Assembly (NCBI GenBank): GCA_021414025.1
Contig: JAIOPG010000002.1
Coordinates: forward strand, 310,001 to 374,000
Direction of reading: 5' to 3'
DNA from: Planctomycetota bacterium
GTDB lineage: Bacteria; Planctomycetota; Phycisphaerae; Phycisphaerales; SM1A02
DNA length: 64,000 nt
This document shows positions 42,493 to 50,929 of the stretch, piece by piece (the stretch's first letter is position 1; the number at the start of each line of letters is the position of its first letter). A model generated the notes under the pieces. That model did no database searches. It had not been told where the DNA came from and worked only from the letters and a program-made list of their open reading frames with translations. A program made the position numbers and the translations under genes.

Positions 42493-45400
42493 CCTCCTTC
42501 GGCCGCGATCAGAGCGAAGTGTGGACGCCGCCGGTGGTGCGCGCCGAGGGCTACGTGTTGTGCACCGCCTTCGAGGCCCTCTTGAAGGGACTTTTCGAGT
42601 GCGAGTGGCCGGTTTCCGACGTCTTCGCGCCGCGGCGGCAGCCGCTGGACATGCTCTTTCGCGTGCTCGTGGAGCCGCGCTCCTTCGAAGTCTCGCAGCG
42701 GCACGGCCTGACCCTGCACACCTCCGTCGACGCCACCCGCGCCGTGGAGCTGGCCCTGCGCTCGGCGGCGCTGGGCAAGCGCGCCGTGGCCTTCGTCCCC
42801 AACGACCAGTTGCACGCCGCGATGGCGCTGCTGGCCCGCGAGCGCGTGGGGCGATTTCACGGCGAGGGGCGAGTGGTCTTCGTGCTCGAGGACAATCCCT
42901 ATCTCTCGTCGATGGCCTGCCCGCTGCAAAGCGCTGCGCAGCTGGGCCTGCCTTGCCTGGCCCCGAGCACCGTCGATGGTCTGCGCGTCGGCATCCAGGA
43001 CGCCTTCCGAGTGGCCCAAGCCACCGAGAGCGCGGTGGCGCTGATCGCCCATGTCGGCTTGCTGCGTTCGCTGGACACGCTGGAGGTGGAGCCCAACCGC
43101 GTGCTCGACCGTGTGGACGCCGCACTGGAACTGAAGCGCAACCGCCGGCCCACGCGCAGCGCCGAGCGAGAAGAGCCGCTGGCCATCGCGCGGCGGCTCG
43201 AGCTCAATCAACTGAGCGCCATGCCCTCGCCGGGCGAGACCGAGCCGTGGGGGGTGGTGGCCACCGGCTCCTGTGTGATGGCGATCCGGCATTTGCTGGA
43301 AGAGCTTGGTCTTGCGGGAAGGGTGCCGCTTCTGGCGCTGACAATGCCGCACCCGCTGGATCAGGCTTCGCTGGTGCGCCTGCTGTCGCGCTGCGCCAAT
43401 GTGGTGGTGCTGGAGCCGCGCCCCGGAACGCTGGCCAGCGAGGCGCTGCAGGTGGCGGAGATGGCGCGGCGCTCCGGCGAGAAGATCGCCGCGATCTGGT
43501 GGGATCGTCTTCCCTCCGACGGCGAGGTCGAGCCGGTGTTGGAGCTCAACGACGCCACGCGCCCCTCGATCCTGGCCCGCAAGATCGCCCACATCCTGAG
43601 CCAGATTCGTCCCTCGCTCGCAGTGGAGGAGCGCCTCACCGGCAGCGTCCCGCAGACCGAGAGCCTCAAGGTGCCCGACCGCGGCGAGGGCATCGGCGCC
43701 TCGGGCGCGATGGATTCTCTGCGCTCCATCATCGCCGAGGTCGCGGAGCAGTTCGCCTCGCGCAACGAGTCGACCCCGCAGGAGACGCGCACCGGGATCA
43801 TCTTCGAGGGTCGCGACGCGCCGGAGTCCGACCGCTTCGTGGTGGTGGAGGCGTGGGACCGCCGCCGCTTCGCCCGCGAGGGCGCGACCGCGGTGCGCCA
43901 GGCGGCCCGCGACAGCCAGCCGCGCATGTTCGCCGTCTGCGACCTGGGCGGCGAGGACACCCCTGAGATCGAGCCGCTGGCCCGCGCCGCCATTCCGCAG
44001 GACGCGGCCTCGCCGGTCGAGGTGATGCACGGCGATCTGAACGACCGGCCGACCTTCCGCGAGCTGCTGCGCTCGGCGGCCCTTCGCGACGGGCTCACCA
44101 TCGTCATCGGCCGCGACGGCCCGCCGCCGCGCCGCGACGTTTATCTGCTCGATCGCGGCTTCGCCGAGGTGGACCGCATGGGGTTCGTGCCGCTGCAGCG
44201 CGCCATCTGGTCCGCCGAGGCCGCCTGCGACGTGCGCCCCGCGGCGCCGGCGATCATGGTGGAGCGCGGCCTGGAGCGCGGCACCAATCCGCTGCGCACG
44301 GAGTTCAAGGTGGAGGTTCTTGCGGATCGAACGGGCGCGCGCTTCCAATTCAACGCGCGGCCGCTGCTGGAGCAGGTCGAGGTGCTGCGCACCAAGCCGC
44401 CGCGTCCCGATGAATTGCAGCCCGGAGCGCCGCGGCCTGCGCCGCCGAAGATTGTCCACGCCAACAGCGGCCGGTGGCGGGCGCATCTGGCCGGATGGCG
44501 CGGCGACTTGCCGGGACTTGCAGCCCTTGCGCTGTGTGAAGCGGGTCGCTCGATGGGCTACCGCGTCCAGGCGGTTTCGCAGGCAATTCCCGTTGGTCCG
44601 GGCCGCCGCGCCTGGAGCCAGGTGGTCTTCACCAGCCTCGACGCGGTCCACTCGACCTGCGCCACGCAGATTCCCTACGGTGAGGCGGACGTGGTCATCG
44701 GACTCGATCCCGTGGAGACGGTGCGGGCGCTGGGGCCCGATCCCTTTCTGCGGGTGGCGCAGCGTGATCGCACCTATCTCATCGCCAACACCGGCCTGCT
44801 GGATGATCAGGTCGACGCCGAGGACATCAAGTCCGCCGGCGATTTGGCCATGGCGGCCTCCTATATGTGCCGCGGCGATGGCGTGCTGTTGATGGACGTC
44901 GCCAACATCTGCCGGCAGACCTTTCTGACCGAACGGCTCACGGATCTCGTCCTGCTGGGCATGACTTTTCAGCAGGGGCTGATTCCGGTGAGCGAGAGCG
45001 CGCTGGAGGCCGCGGTGGGCCGCATCGAGGAGCGAGGCTATGGCCGCTGCGTGCAGGCGGTGCAATATGGCCGCGTGCTTGCGGCGGAGCGGACGCGTCT
45101 GATGAACCTGCCGCTGGGCGCGGGCGAGACCAAGGACCGCGGGCCCGAGGGGCTGGCGCGGCTGGTGCGGCGCATCGACCTGGAAATTTCCGAGAGCGGA
45201 TTCTTCGCGCGGCGCTCGCGCGGGCGCTTCCGGGCGCTGATGCGCGAATTGCTGCAGACGATGGCGCCGCTCTCGGGCACGCGCGCCGGCCGCGCCGCCC
45301 GGCGCGACGCCGTCACCGGGCTCCATCGCTGCTGGCTCTGGGGCGGCATGGCCTACGCCGAAACCTACGCGCGCCTGCTGCGAGGTCTGGCCCGCGCCGA

Positions 45401-45938
45401 TTCGGGCGAGGATGGTTGGCCGCTGCTGGTCTACGCGCCGCTGCCGCTGGCCGAAGTGATGCTGATCCGCGACCTGGTCTTTGTCGCCACCATGAGCACC
45501 AGCCTGGAGCAGCGCCGACTCACGCGCCGCCGGCTGGATGTGCGCGCCGGCCGCGGCGACAAGATGGAGCGGCGCTTCCTCAACCGCATCGAGGCCACGC
45601 TGTTCGGGCGCTTCATCCGCCTGGACTTCCGCTCCAGCGACTGGCCCGCCAAGGTGATCCGCACGCTCTCCTGGCTGGTGCCGCTGGGCGTGCGCGGCAA
45701 GCCCACCGATCGCGCCTCGCGCGACGCGGTGACCGAGATGGTGGTGCGCGCCGCGGCCGAGCCGGAGCGCCGTAATTCGTGGGGGGCCTTCTTCGCGCGG
45801 CTGCACGAGTCCGCCGTCGACGGCACGCTGCTCTCGTTGGACGAGAAGTCGATCCGCTCGTTGGCGACGGAATGGCTCAGCGCCTCTGAGATCGCGGCCG
45901 CTACCGCTGAGCCGTCCGCGCGGCTGACCCCGTCTTGA
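42489..45938 (+). CDS. Indolepyruvate/2-oxoacid oxidoreductase-like protein without visible Fe-S motifs
   Basis: A 1149-residue protein. The N-terminal third follows the alpha-subunit domains of indolepyruvate:ferredoxin oxidoreductase: domain I contains VVFVLEDNPYLSSMACPLQ, and the domain II region WGVVATGSCVMAIRHLLEEL follows near 250. From about 655 a gamma-subunit-like domain begins (IVHANSGRWRAHLAGWRGDLPG), with GEADVVIGLDPVETVRAL. The C-terminus (about 890-1149) resembles the extension of Gram-negative fused enzymes. I see no CxxCxxC clusters and no GDGxxxxTL-type TPP loop, so catalysis by the normal mechanism is doubtful. GTG 42489 is set by a GTGA overlap with the HAD gene. The family match is by pattern only. 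Confidence 0.6.
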   Translation: MTSFGRDQSEVWTPPVVRAEGYVLCTAFEALLKGLFECEWPVSDVFAPRRQPLDMLFRVLVEPRSFEVSQRHGLTLHTSVDATRAVELALRSAALGKRAVAFVPNDQLHAAMALLARERVGRFHGEGRVVFVLEDNPYLSSMACPLQSAAQLGLPCLAPSTVDGLRVGIQDAFRVAQATESAVALIAHVGLLRSLDTLEVEPNRVLDRVDAALELKRNRRPTRSAEREEPLAIARRLELNQLSAMPSPGETEPWGVVATGSCVMAIRHLLEELGLAGRVPLLALTMPHPLDQASLVRLLSRCANVVVLEPRPGTLASEALQVAEMARRSGEKIAAIWWDRLPSDGEVEPVLELNDATRPSILARKIAHILSQIRPSLAVEERLTGSVPQTESLKVPDRGEGIGASGAMDSLRSIIAEVAEQFASRNESTPQETRTGIIFEGRDAPESDRFVVVEAWDRRRFAREGATAVRQAARDSQPRMFAVCDLGGEDTPEIEPLARAAIPQDAASPVEVMHGDLNDRPTFRELLRSAALRDGLTIVIGRDGPPPRRDVYLLDRGFAEVDRMGFVPLQRAIWSAEAACDVRPAAPAIMVERGLERGTNPLRTEFKVEVLADRTGARFQFNARPLLEQVEVLRTKPPRPDELQPGAPRPAPPKIVHANSGRWRAHLAGWRGDLPGLAALALCEAGRSMGYRVQAVSQAIPVGPGRRAWSQVVFTSLDAVHSTCATQIPYGEADVVIGLDPVETVRALGPDPFLRVAQRDRTYLIANTGLLDDQVDAEDIKSAGDLAMAASYMCRGDGVLLMDVANICRQTFLTERLTDLVLLGMTFQQGLIPVSESALEAAVGRIEERGYGRCVQAVQYGRVLAAERTRLMNLPLGAGETKDRGPEGLARLVRRIDLEISESGFFARRSRGRFRALMRELLQTMAPLSGTRAGRAARRDAVTGLHRCWLWGGMAYAETYARLLRGLARADSGEDGWPLLVYAPLPLAEVMLIRDLVFVATMSTSLEQRRLTRRRLDVRAGRGDKMERRFLNRIEATLFGRFIRLDFRSSDWPAKVIRTLSWLVPLGVRGKPTDRASRDAVTEMVVRAAAEPERRNSWGAFFARLHESAVDGTLLSLDEKSIRSLATEWLSASEIAAATAEPSARLTPS

Positions 45939-47076
45939 CCTCGTGGCGAAGCTGACCGCACGCGGCGGCGATGTCGCGGCCTCGGCTGGCGCGGATGTGC
46001 ACATTCACGCCGCGGTTGCGCAGCACTTCCTGGAAGAGATGGACATCATCCGAAAGCGGCCGACGGAAGGGCAGGTCCGCCACCTCGTTCCAGCGGATCA
46101 GATTCACATTGGCCCGCAGCCGCTTGGCCAGTCCGGCCAGTTCCTCGGCATGCTCCGGACGGTCGTTGAATCCACCCAGCACGATGTATTCCAGCGTGAT
46201 CTCGCGGCCCGTCGTGCGGAACCATTCGTCGCAGGCGTCCAGCAGCTCGGCGATCGTGGAGTATTCCGCCCAGGGAATGATCTGGCGGCGCATCTCGTCG
46301 TTGGGCGCGTGCAGGCTCAGGGCCAGCGTGACCGGAATCTCGAAGCCGACCAGCTTGCGAATGGCGGCCGGAAGCCCGACGGTGCTCAGCGTGATGCGCC
46401 GCGCGGAGATGCCCATGCCCCACGGAGCGTTGAGCGTGCGGATGGCGTCAGTCACCGCGGAGAAGTTCGCCAGCGGCTCGCCCATGCCCATGAACACAAC
46501 ATGCGAGATTCGCTCCACGTCTTTCAGGCGGCCGAGCCGCCACGCCTGCTCCACGATGCGGCCGCGGGTGAGGTTGCCCTCGAGTCCGCCGATGCCGCTG
46601 GCGCAGAACTTGCATCCCACCGGGCAGCCGACCTGGCTGCTCACGCATGCGGTCTTGCGATCCTCGGTCGGAATCATCACGCACTCGGTGGTGCGGTCGG
46701 AAGTGGTTTGGTTGGCGATCGGCAGCGAACTTGCCGAGGGTGAATGGTTCATGATCGGCAGCAAGCCCGTTGCAGGCGCGGAAGTATCCGGCCAGGCGAG
46801 GAGCAATTTCCGCGTGCCGTCGGTGGCGCTCATCTCCGCCTGCAAGCGGCCCTGCTCGAAGATCATTTCGCGCTCCAGCGTCTCGCGGTTGAGCTTGGAA
46901 AGATTGGTCATCAGGGCGGGCTGGATGACGCCCTTGGCATAGACCCACTCCATGATCTGCTTGGGCACGAAGGCCGGCATCCTGCGCGCCGCGGTCCATT
47001 CCGCAAGCGTGGTCGGATCGAATTCGAAAAACGCGGAGCGTTCTCCCGGGCGGCTTGGCGAGTCCGATTCGGTCAC
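45901..47076 (-). CDS. rlmN: 23S rRNA/tRNA A2503-C2 methyltransferase RlmN
   Basis: Radical SAM enzyme methylating A2503 of 23S rRNA and A37 of some tRNAs. The cluster motif CPVGCKFCASG is intact, with VVFMGMGEPLANFSAV (SAM region) and ALSLHAPNDEMRRQIIP. The methyl-carrying Cys is expected in the C-terminal RASRGRDIAAACGQL. A Ser/Pro/Thr-rich insertion of about 35 residues (SAPATGLLPIMNHSPS...) before VMIP is unusual. It starts with GTG overlapping the ispH stop (GTGA), and its 3' end overlaps the oxidoreductase-like gene by 38 bases tail to tail. Confidence 0.93.
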   Translation of the reverse strand: MTESDSPSRPGERSAFFEFDPTTLAEWTAARRMPAFVPKQIMEWVYAKGVIQPALMTNLSKLNRETLEREMIFEQGRLQAEMSATDGTRKLLLAWPDTSAPATGLLPIMNHSPSASSLPIANQTTSDRTTECVMIPTEDRKTACVSSQVGCPVGCKFCASGIGGLEGNLTRGRIVEQAWRLGRLKDVERISHVVFMGMGEPLANFSAVTDAIRTLNAPWGMGISARRITLSTVGLPAAIRKLVGFEIPVTLALSLHAPNDEMRRQIIPWAEYSTIAELLDACDEWFRTTGREITLEYIVLGGFNDRPEHAEELAGLAKRLRANVNLIRWNEVADLPFRRPLSDDVHLFQEVLRNRGVNVHIRASRGRDIAAACGQLRHEVKTGSAARTAQR

Positions 47077-48134
47077 TGGGTGGCGCCGATGGTCAGGTCA
47101 ATGGTGCGATGGGGAATGCGCCGCTCCTCCAGCCAGCTGTGCAGGGCGGGGGCGCTGTCGGTGCGGACCACGCGGCAGCTGCTCGGGTCGACGCCGCGCT
47201 GGCGCATCAGGTCCTTCAGGGTGCCGGGCAGGCCGAACTCGACCTCTTCGCGGTAGATGTCGCGCTGCTCCACCTCGCCGCCGAAGCGCTCGATGAGCTC
47301 GGCGATCAGGTCGTGCACCAGGTCCTCCGGCGCACTGGCGCCGGCAGTGATCAGCGTGGTCTCGACGCCTTCGAACCACTCGGGCCGCAGCTCGCTCTTG
47401 TCGTCAATCAGCCGCGCCTTGGTGCCGACCTTCTCGGCGATCTCCGCCAGACGAACCGAATTGCTGGAGTTGCGGCTGCCGACCACCAGCACCAGGTCCA
47501 CGTCCGGAGCCAGGGCCCGCACGGCGCGCTGCCGGTTGGTGGTGGCGTAGCAGATGTCGCTCGAAGGCGGTTCCTTCAGCAGGGGAAAAGCGGTCTTGAG
47601 CGCCTTGATGATCACGTCGGCGTCGTCGGTGCTCAGTGTGGTCTGCGTCAGGTAGACCAGCTTTGCGGGGTCCTTGATCTGCAGCTTTGGAATGTCGGCG
47701 GGGCTCTGCACCACCTGGATCGCTTCCGGCGCCTCGCCGCGCGTGCCCACCACTTCCTGGTGATCGAGATGGCCGACCAGCAGAATTTGGTAGCCCACGC
47801 GGGCGTAGCGGATGGCCTCGTTGTGCACCTTGGTCACCAGCGGGCAGGTCGCGTCGATCGCGGTCAGGCGCCGCGCCTCGGCCTCGGCTCGCAGCGCGGG
47901 GCTGACGCCATGGGCGCTGAAGACCAGGATGGAACCCTCGGGCACGTCGGCCACGTCCTCGACAAAGGTCACGCCGCGGTTGCGGAAGCGGTCGACCACG
48001 TGCATGTTGTGCACGATCTCGTGGTAGACATAGATCGGCTCGCCGGGGCAGAGCTCGAGCAATTGGTCGACCACGTCAATCGCCATGTAGACGCCGGCGC
48101 AGAATCCGCGGGGATTGGCAAGGACAAGTTTCAT
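47073..48134 (-). CDS. ispH: 4-hydroxy-3-methylbut-2-enyl diphosphate reductase
   Basis: Last enzyme of the MEP isoprenoid pathway, a [4Fe-4S] protein. Three cluster cysteines are visible: in LANPRGFCAGV (Cys12), DATCPLVTKVH (about 96) and ICYATTNRQ (about 197). HGVSPALRAEA and GSRNSSNSVRL are also conserved. At 353 residues it is longer than E. coli IspH (316). It is the first gene of an ispH-rlmN unit. A TATCAT box 8 bases before the ATG is its likely promoter, back to back with that of ilvE. Confidence 0.95.
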   Translation of the reverse strand: MKLVLANPRGFCAGVYMAIDVVDQLLELCPGEPIYVYHEIVHNMHVVDRFRNRGVTFVEDVADVPEGSILVFSAHGVSPALRAEAEARRLTAIDATCPLVTKVHNEAIRYARVGYQILLVGHLDHQEVVGTRGEAPEAIQVVQSPADIPKLQIKDPAKLVYLTQTTLSTDDADVIIKALKTAFPLLKEPPSSDICYATTNRQRAVRALAPDVDLVLVVGSRNSSNSVRLAEIAEKVGTKARLIDDKSELRPEWFEGVETTLITAGASAPEDLVHDLIAELIERFGGEVEQRDIYREEVEFGLPGTLKDLMRQRGVDPSSCRVVRTDSAPALHSWLEERRIPHRTIDLTIGATQ

Positions 48135-48142
48135 CGAATCCG

Positions 48143-48148
48143 ATGATA
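48143..48148 (-). promoter_or_regulatory. Close -10 box of ispH
   Basis: Minus-strand TATCAT ends 8 bases before the ispH ATG. Confidence 0.5.
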
Positions 48149-48161
48149 GCTCGCGGCTTGG

Positions 48162-48167
48162 TAACTT
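48162..48167 (+). promoter_or_regulatory. Close -10 box of ilvE
   Basis: TAACTT ends 6 bases before the ilvE ATG. The whole ispH-ilvE gap is only 39 bases, so the two promoters share it. Confidence 0.5.
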
Positions 48168-48173
48168 CAGAGC

Positions 48174-49067
48174 ATGTCAACTTCGAGCGAGTCCGGTCCC
48201 GCGGTGTACATCGACGGCAAGTTCATGGGACCCGATCAGGCCATGATCAGCGTCTACGACCATGGTTTCCTCTATGGCGACGGCATTTTCGAGGGCATCC
48301 GCATGTATGGCGGAAAAGTCTTCAAATTGATGTCGCATCTTGAGAGGCTTTTCGGCGGCGCGGCGGAGATTCGCCTGAAGCCGGCGCTGGACCGCGCTCA
48401 GATGGCGCAGGCGGTGCGCGACACCGTGGCCCGCAGCGGCTTGAAGGATGGATACATCCGGCTCATCGCCTCGCGCGGCAAGGGTTCGCTCGGGTTGAAT
48501 CCAAATCATTGTCCGACATCGAGCACGATCATCATTGTCGACCGGATCCACTTGTATCCGGAGAAGATGTACGAGCAGGGGATGCCGATTGTCGTGGCCA
48601 AGCGGCCGCGCATTCCCGCGGTGTGCCTGGATCCCGCAATCAAGAGCCTGAACTATCTCAACAACATCCTCGCCAAGGTGGAGGCGCTGGACGCCGGCGT
48701 GCACGAGGCCATCATGCTGAACATGGCCGGTGAAGTGAGCGAGTGCACCGGCGACAATATTTTCGCGGTGAAGAAGGGCGTCCTGTACACGCCTCCGGTG
48801 ACCGCGGGCATTCTGCGCGGTGTGACGCGCAGGTTTGTCATCGATACGCTGGCGCCGGCCGCGGGGCTGCAGGTGAAGGAAGGCCCGCTGAAGCTGGGTG
48901 ATGTGCTCTCGGCAGATGAGGTGTTCCTGACGGGAACCGCCGCGGAAATCATCGGCGTCTCCAAGATCGACGCCACAGTGATCGGCGGCGGGGGAGTCGG
49001 CCCGATCACCAAAAAACTTGCCGCGGATTTCAAGAACCGGGTCAAGAACAACGCGCCGGAAGATTGA
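48174..49067 (+). CDS. ilvE: Branched-chain amino acid aminotransferase
   Basis: PLP fold-type IV aminotransferase making or degrading Val, Leu and Ile. The 297-residue protein has YDHGFLYGDGIFEGIRMYGG near the start and the PLP Lys in IKSLNYLNNILAK (about 160). The signature EVSECTGDNIFAVKKG follows, then TAGILRGVTR. Related 4-amino-4-deoxychorismate lyases and D-amino acid transaminases share the fold, but the motifs favour IlvE. Its last codons (VKNNAPED, stop) and the following spacer are repeated downstream at the two junctions of the duplicated gene family. Confidence 0.9.
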   Translation: MSTSSESGPAVYIDGKFMGPDQAMISVYDHGFLYGDGIFEGIRMYGGKVFKLMSHLERLFGGAAEIRLKPALDRAQMAQAVRDTVARSGLKDGYIRLIASRGKGSLGLNPNHCPTSSTIIIVDRIHLYPEKMYEQGMPIVVAKRPRIPAVCLDPAIKSLNYLNNILAKVEALDAGVHEAIMLNMAGEVSECTGDNIFAVKKGVLYTPPVTAGILRGVTRRFVIDTLAPAAGLQVKEGPLKLGDVLSADEVFLTGTAAEIIGVSKIDATVIGGGGVGPITKKLAADFKNRVKNNAPED

Positions 49068-49070
49068 CCC

Positions 49071-49955
49071 ATGGGATTCCGAGCCTGGAAGTCCAACTAC
49101 AACCGATTCGTGTTGGCAGCTGTCGTTGTGCTTGTGCCCTTGGGCGTCTACGCCGTTTTCTCCAAATCGCAGAAAACTCAGGACTACCTTGGAGTCCTTT
49201 TCACGATTTTCATGGCATTGGTGATTGGCAGCAGCACGCTGTGGCTCTGGCATCGCAATCTCTGGAGCAAGTTGATCGCTGTCTCCACCTGGCTGTGCAT
49301 CCTCTTCGCGGGTTCGGTTTTAGTTTCGGGGTTCATGGAGTGGTCCCACTGGTGGTCTCCGGAATCGCTGGACATGATGCATGCGGTGATTTGCGCGGTG
49401 ATCTACCTGCTCTTGGTGACGGACTGCCAATGGCTCCTTCGGTTGAAATTGCAACGGGGGGTCGACCGATGGCTTCGCGCCGTGTCGGTTGTTCTGGCGA
49501 TCGTGTTCGGGACGCTCATCATTTTGGCAAACGAAACGGACTGGATGAAGGAGCTGCTCGGCCAAGTTCGCGAAGAGCAACTCATGTTGAATTTGTTCAT
49601 GACCGTTGTCGCGAGCCAGGTCGTTGTGGCGATCCTGGCCTCCATCGGAAAGGAGAGGGCGGCGAAGCTGTCCCGGAAACACCTTGGGGGATTCATGCTT
49701 CAATTCAATTGTCCGCGTTGCGGCGCGGCGAATCGGCTGCCGACAGGCGGTGCGACCTGCTCTGCATGCCACCTGGAGATTCAAATCGAGTTCGATGAGC
49801 CTCGATGCGAGTGCGGCTACATGCTTCACAAGCTGACGGGGATCAACTGCCCGGAATGCGGCAAGGTGGTCCCGGAAAAGTTGCGGTGGGATTCCGCCGT
49901 GTCTTCTCAGTCCACCGACCCGGTCCTTGGGACAAAGAGTCCATGCATTTCATGA
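49071..49955 (+). CDS. Multi-pass membrane protein with C-terminal zinc ribbons (copy 1)
   Basis: A 294-residue protein of unknown function. It has about five or six hydrophobic segments in the first 200 residues (first FVLAAVVVLVPLGVYAVF) and conserved Trp clusters (FMEWSHWWSPES). The C-terminal cytoplasmic part carries CPRCG...CSAC, then CECGYMLHKLTGINCPECGK, two probable zinc ribbons. The end KLRWDSAVSSQSTDPVLGTKSPCIS departs from copy 2 after DSAVS. It begins three bases after ilvE, so it is likely read from the ilvE promoter. Nothing shows a link to amino acid metabolism. Confidence 0.7.
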   Translation: MGFRAWKSNYNRFVLAAVVVLVPLGVYAVFSKSQKTQDYLGVLFTIFMALVIGSSTLWLWHRNLWSKLIAVSTWLCILFAGSVLVSGFMEWSHWWSPESLDMMHAVICAVIYLLLVTDCQWLLRLKLQRGVDRWLRAVSVVLAIVFGTLIILANETDWMKELLGQVREEQLMLNLFMTVVASQVVVAILASIGKERAAKLSRKHLGGFMLQFNCPRCGAANRLPTGGATCSACHLEIQIEFDEPRCECGYMLHKLTGINCPECGKVVPEKLRWDSAVSSQSTDPVLGTKSPCIS

Positions 49956-49988
49956 GCCGCGTCAAAACCAACGCGCCGGAGGATTGAC

Positions 49989-50840
49989 ATGGCCTATCGG
50001 TTGTGGACCTCTCGCTTCAACCGATTCGCCCTGGCGGTGATTGGCGTGATGTTGCTGCTGGGCATGTACGCCATTCTTGCCAATTCAGAGTGGACTGCGT
50101 GCATTCTCGCAACGCTGGTGCTGACCTTTTTGGGATTGGTGCTTGGCCGCTGCTTCCTCTGGCTTTGGTTTCAAAGTCCCTGGCTCAAATTGGTCGCACT
50201 TTCAAGCTGGCTCTGCATCTCTTTTGTTGTATCAATCTTTGTCTCGAGCATTTGGGAGTGGTCTCATTGGTGGTCGCCTCGGTCGGACGAAATGGAACGG
50301 ATGGTCTTGTGCGCCCTCATTTATCTGCTCATGGCGTTGGATTGCATGTGGCTGCTGCGGCTGCGGCTTCAGAAACTTTCGAATCGGTTGATCCGGGCCG
50401 TGGCGTTCGTGCTTGCCGTCGCCGTGGGAGTGAATGTGATCCTTTTCGCATTTTCAAAGGAAACCGAGATGTATCTCAAGAACTCGATTCCATTCGAGTG
50501 GTTCGCTATTTCCTACATGATCGCCGGAGCAAGCCAGATTGCCTCCCTGATCCTGGCCACCATTGAAAAAGAACGGGCCGTGAAGATGGCCCAGAGTTAC
50601 TCCGATCGCATCACGGTCCAGATGAATTGCCCGCGTTGCGGCGAGGCGATTCAATTGCCCATGGGGCCTGCGCATTGTTCAAAGTGTCGGCTGGCGATCC
50701 AGGTGGTATGCGACGAGCCCCACTGCGAGTGCGGCTACTTGCTTCACAAGTTGACCGGGATCAACTGCCCGGAATGCGGCAAGGTGGTTCCGGAAAAGTT
50801 GCGGTGGGATTCCGCCGTGTCAACCGCGCCGGCGGATTAA
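49989..50840 (+). CDS. Multi-pass membrane protein with C-terminal zinc ribbons (copy 2)
   Basis: A 283-residue paralogue of copy 1 with the same plan: transmembrane segments (FALAVIGVMLLLGMYAIL first), the IWEWSHWWSPRS motif, and zinc ribbons CPRCG...CSKC and CECGYLLHKLTGINCPECGKVV. The ribbons are nearly identical between copies while the membrane part has diverged, suggesting stronger constraint or gene conversion at the 3' end. Its last residues STAPAD derive from the ilvE-tail repeat, so the stop was supplied by the duplication junction. Function unknown. Confidence 0.7.
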   Translation: MAYRLWTSRFNRFALAVIGVMLLLGMYAILANSEWTACILATLVLTFLGLVLGRCFLWLWFQSPWLKLVALSSWLCISFVVSIFVSSIWEWSHWWSPRSDEMERMVLCALIYLLMALDCMWLLRLRLQKLSNRLIRAVAFVLAVAVGVNVILFAFSKETEMYLKNSIPFEWFAISYMIAGASQIASLILATIEKERAVKMAQSYSDRITVQMNCPRCGEAIQLPMGPAHCSKCRLAIQVVCDEPHCECGYLLHKLTGINCPECGKVVPEKLRWDSAVSTAPAD

Positions 50841-50843
50841 GCG

Positions 50844-50905
50844 ATGGGATTCCAGGAATGGAAGGCCAATGACAACAGAATCGTGCTGGCGGCGGGGAAA
50901 GTCGG
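50844..50905 (+). pseudogene. Truncated third copy of the zinc-ribbon membrane gene
   Basis: MGFQEWKANDNRIVLAA matches the copy 1 N-terminus MGFRAWKSNYNRFVLAA, then the similarity stops at about 50895-50905 and the frame runs into the 3' end of the convergent cyclase gene. The remnant has a start codon but no membrane or zinc-ribbon part, so it is a broken copy. Confidence 0.65.
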
Positions 50906-50929
50906 GTGGCCGGCGCGCCACGAAACACT

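Larger units (their letters stand above)
49032..50905 (+). repeat. Three-copy tandem duplication including the ilvE 3' end
   Basis: The unit is roughly the last 36 bases of ilvE plus a zinc-ribbon membrane gene. The ilvE tail at 49032-49070 recurs at 49952-49988 (coding NAPED-like TNAPED before a stop) and, more decayed, at 50820-50843 (STAPAD before a stop). Each is followed at once by an ATG and a related N-terminus (49071, 49989, 50844). The first two copies are full genes and the third is cut after about 17 codons. Confidence 0.75.

Noticed and set aside
42291-46004. A 1237-codon minus-strand frame opposite the oxidoreductase-like gene
   Set aside because: It is His/Arg/Gln/Ala-rich with no family pattern, as expected for the mirror of a GC-rich gene; the plus strand shows recognisable domains and a GTGA-coupled start.
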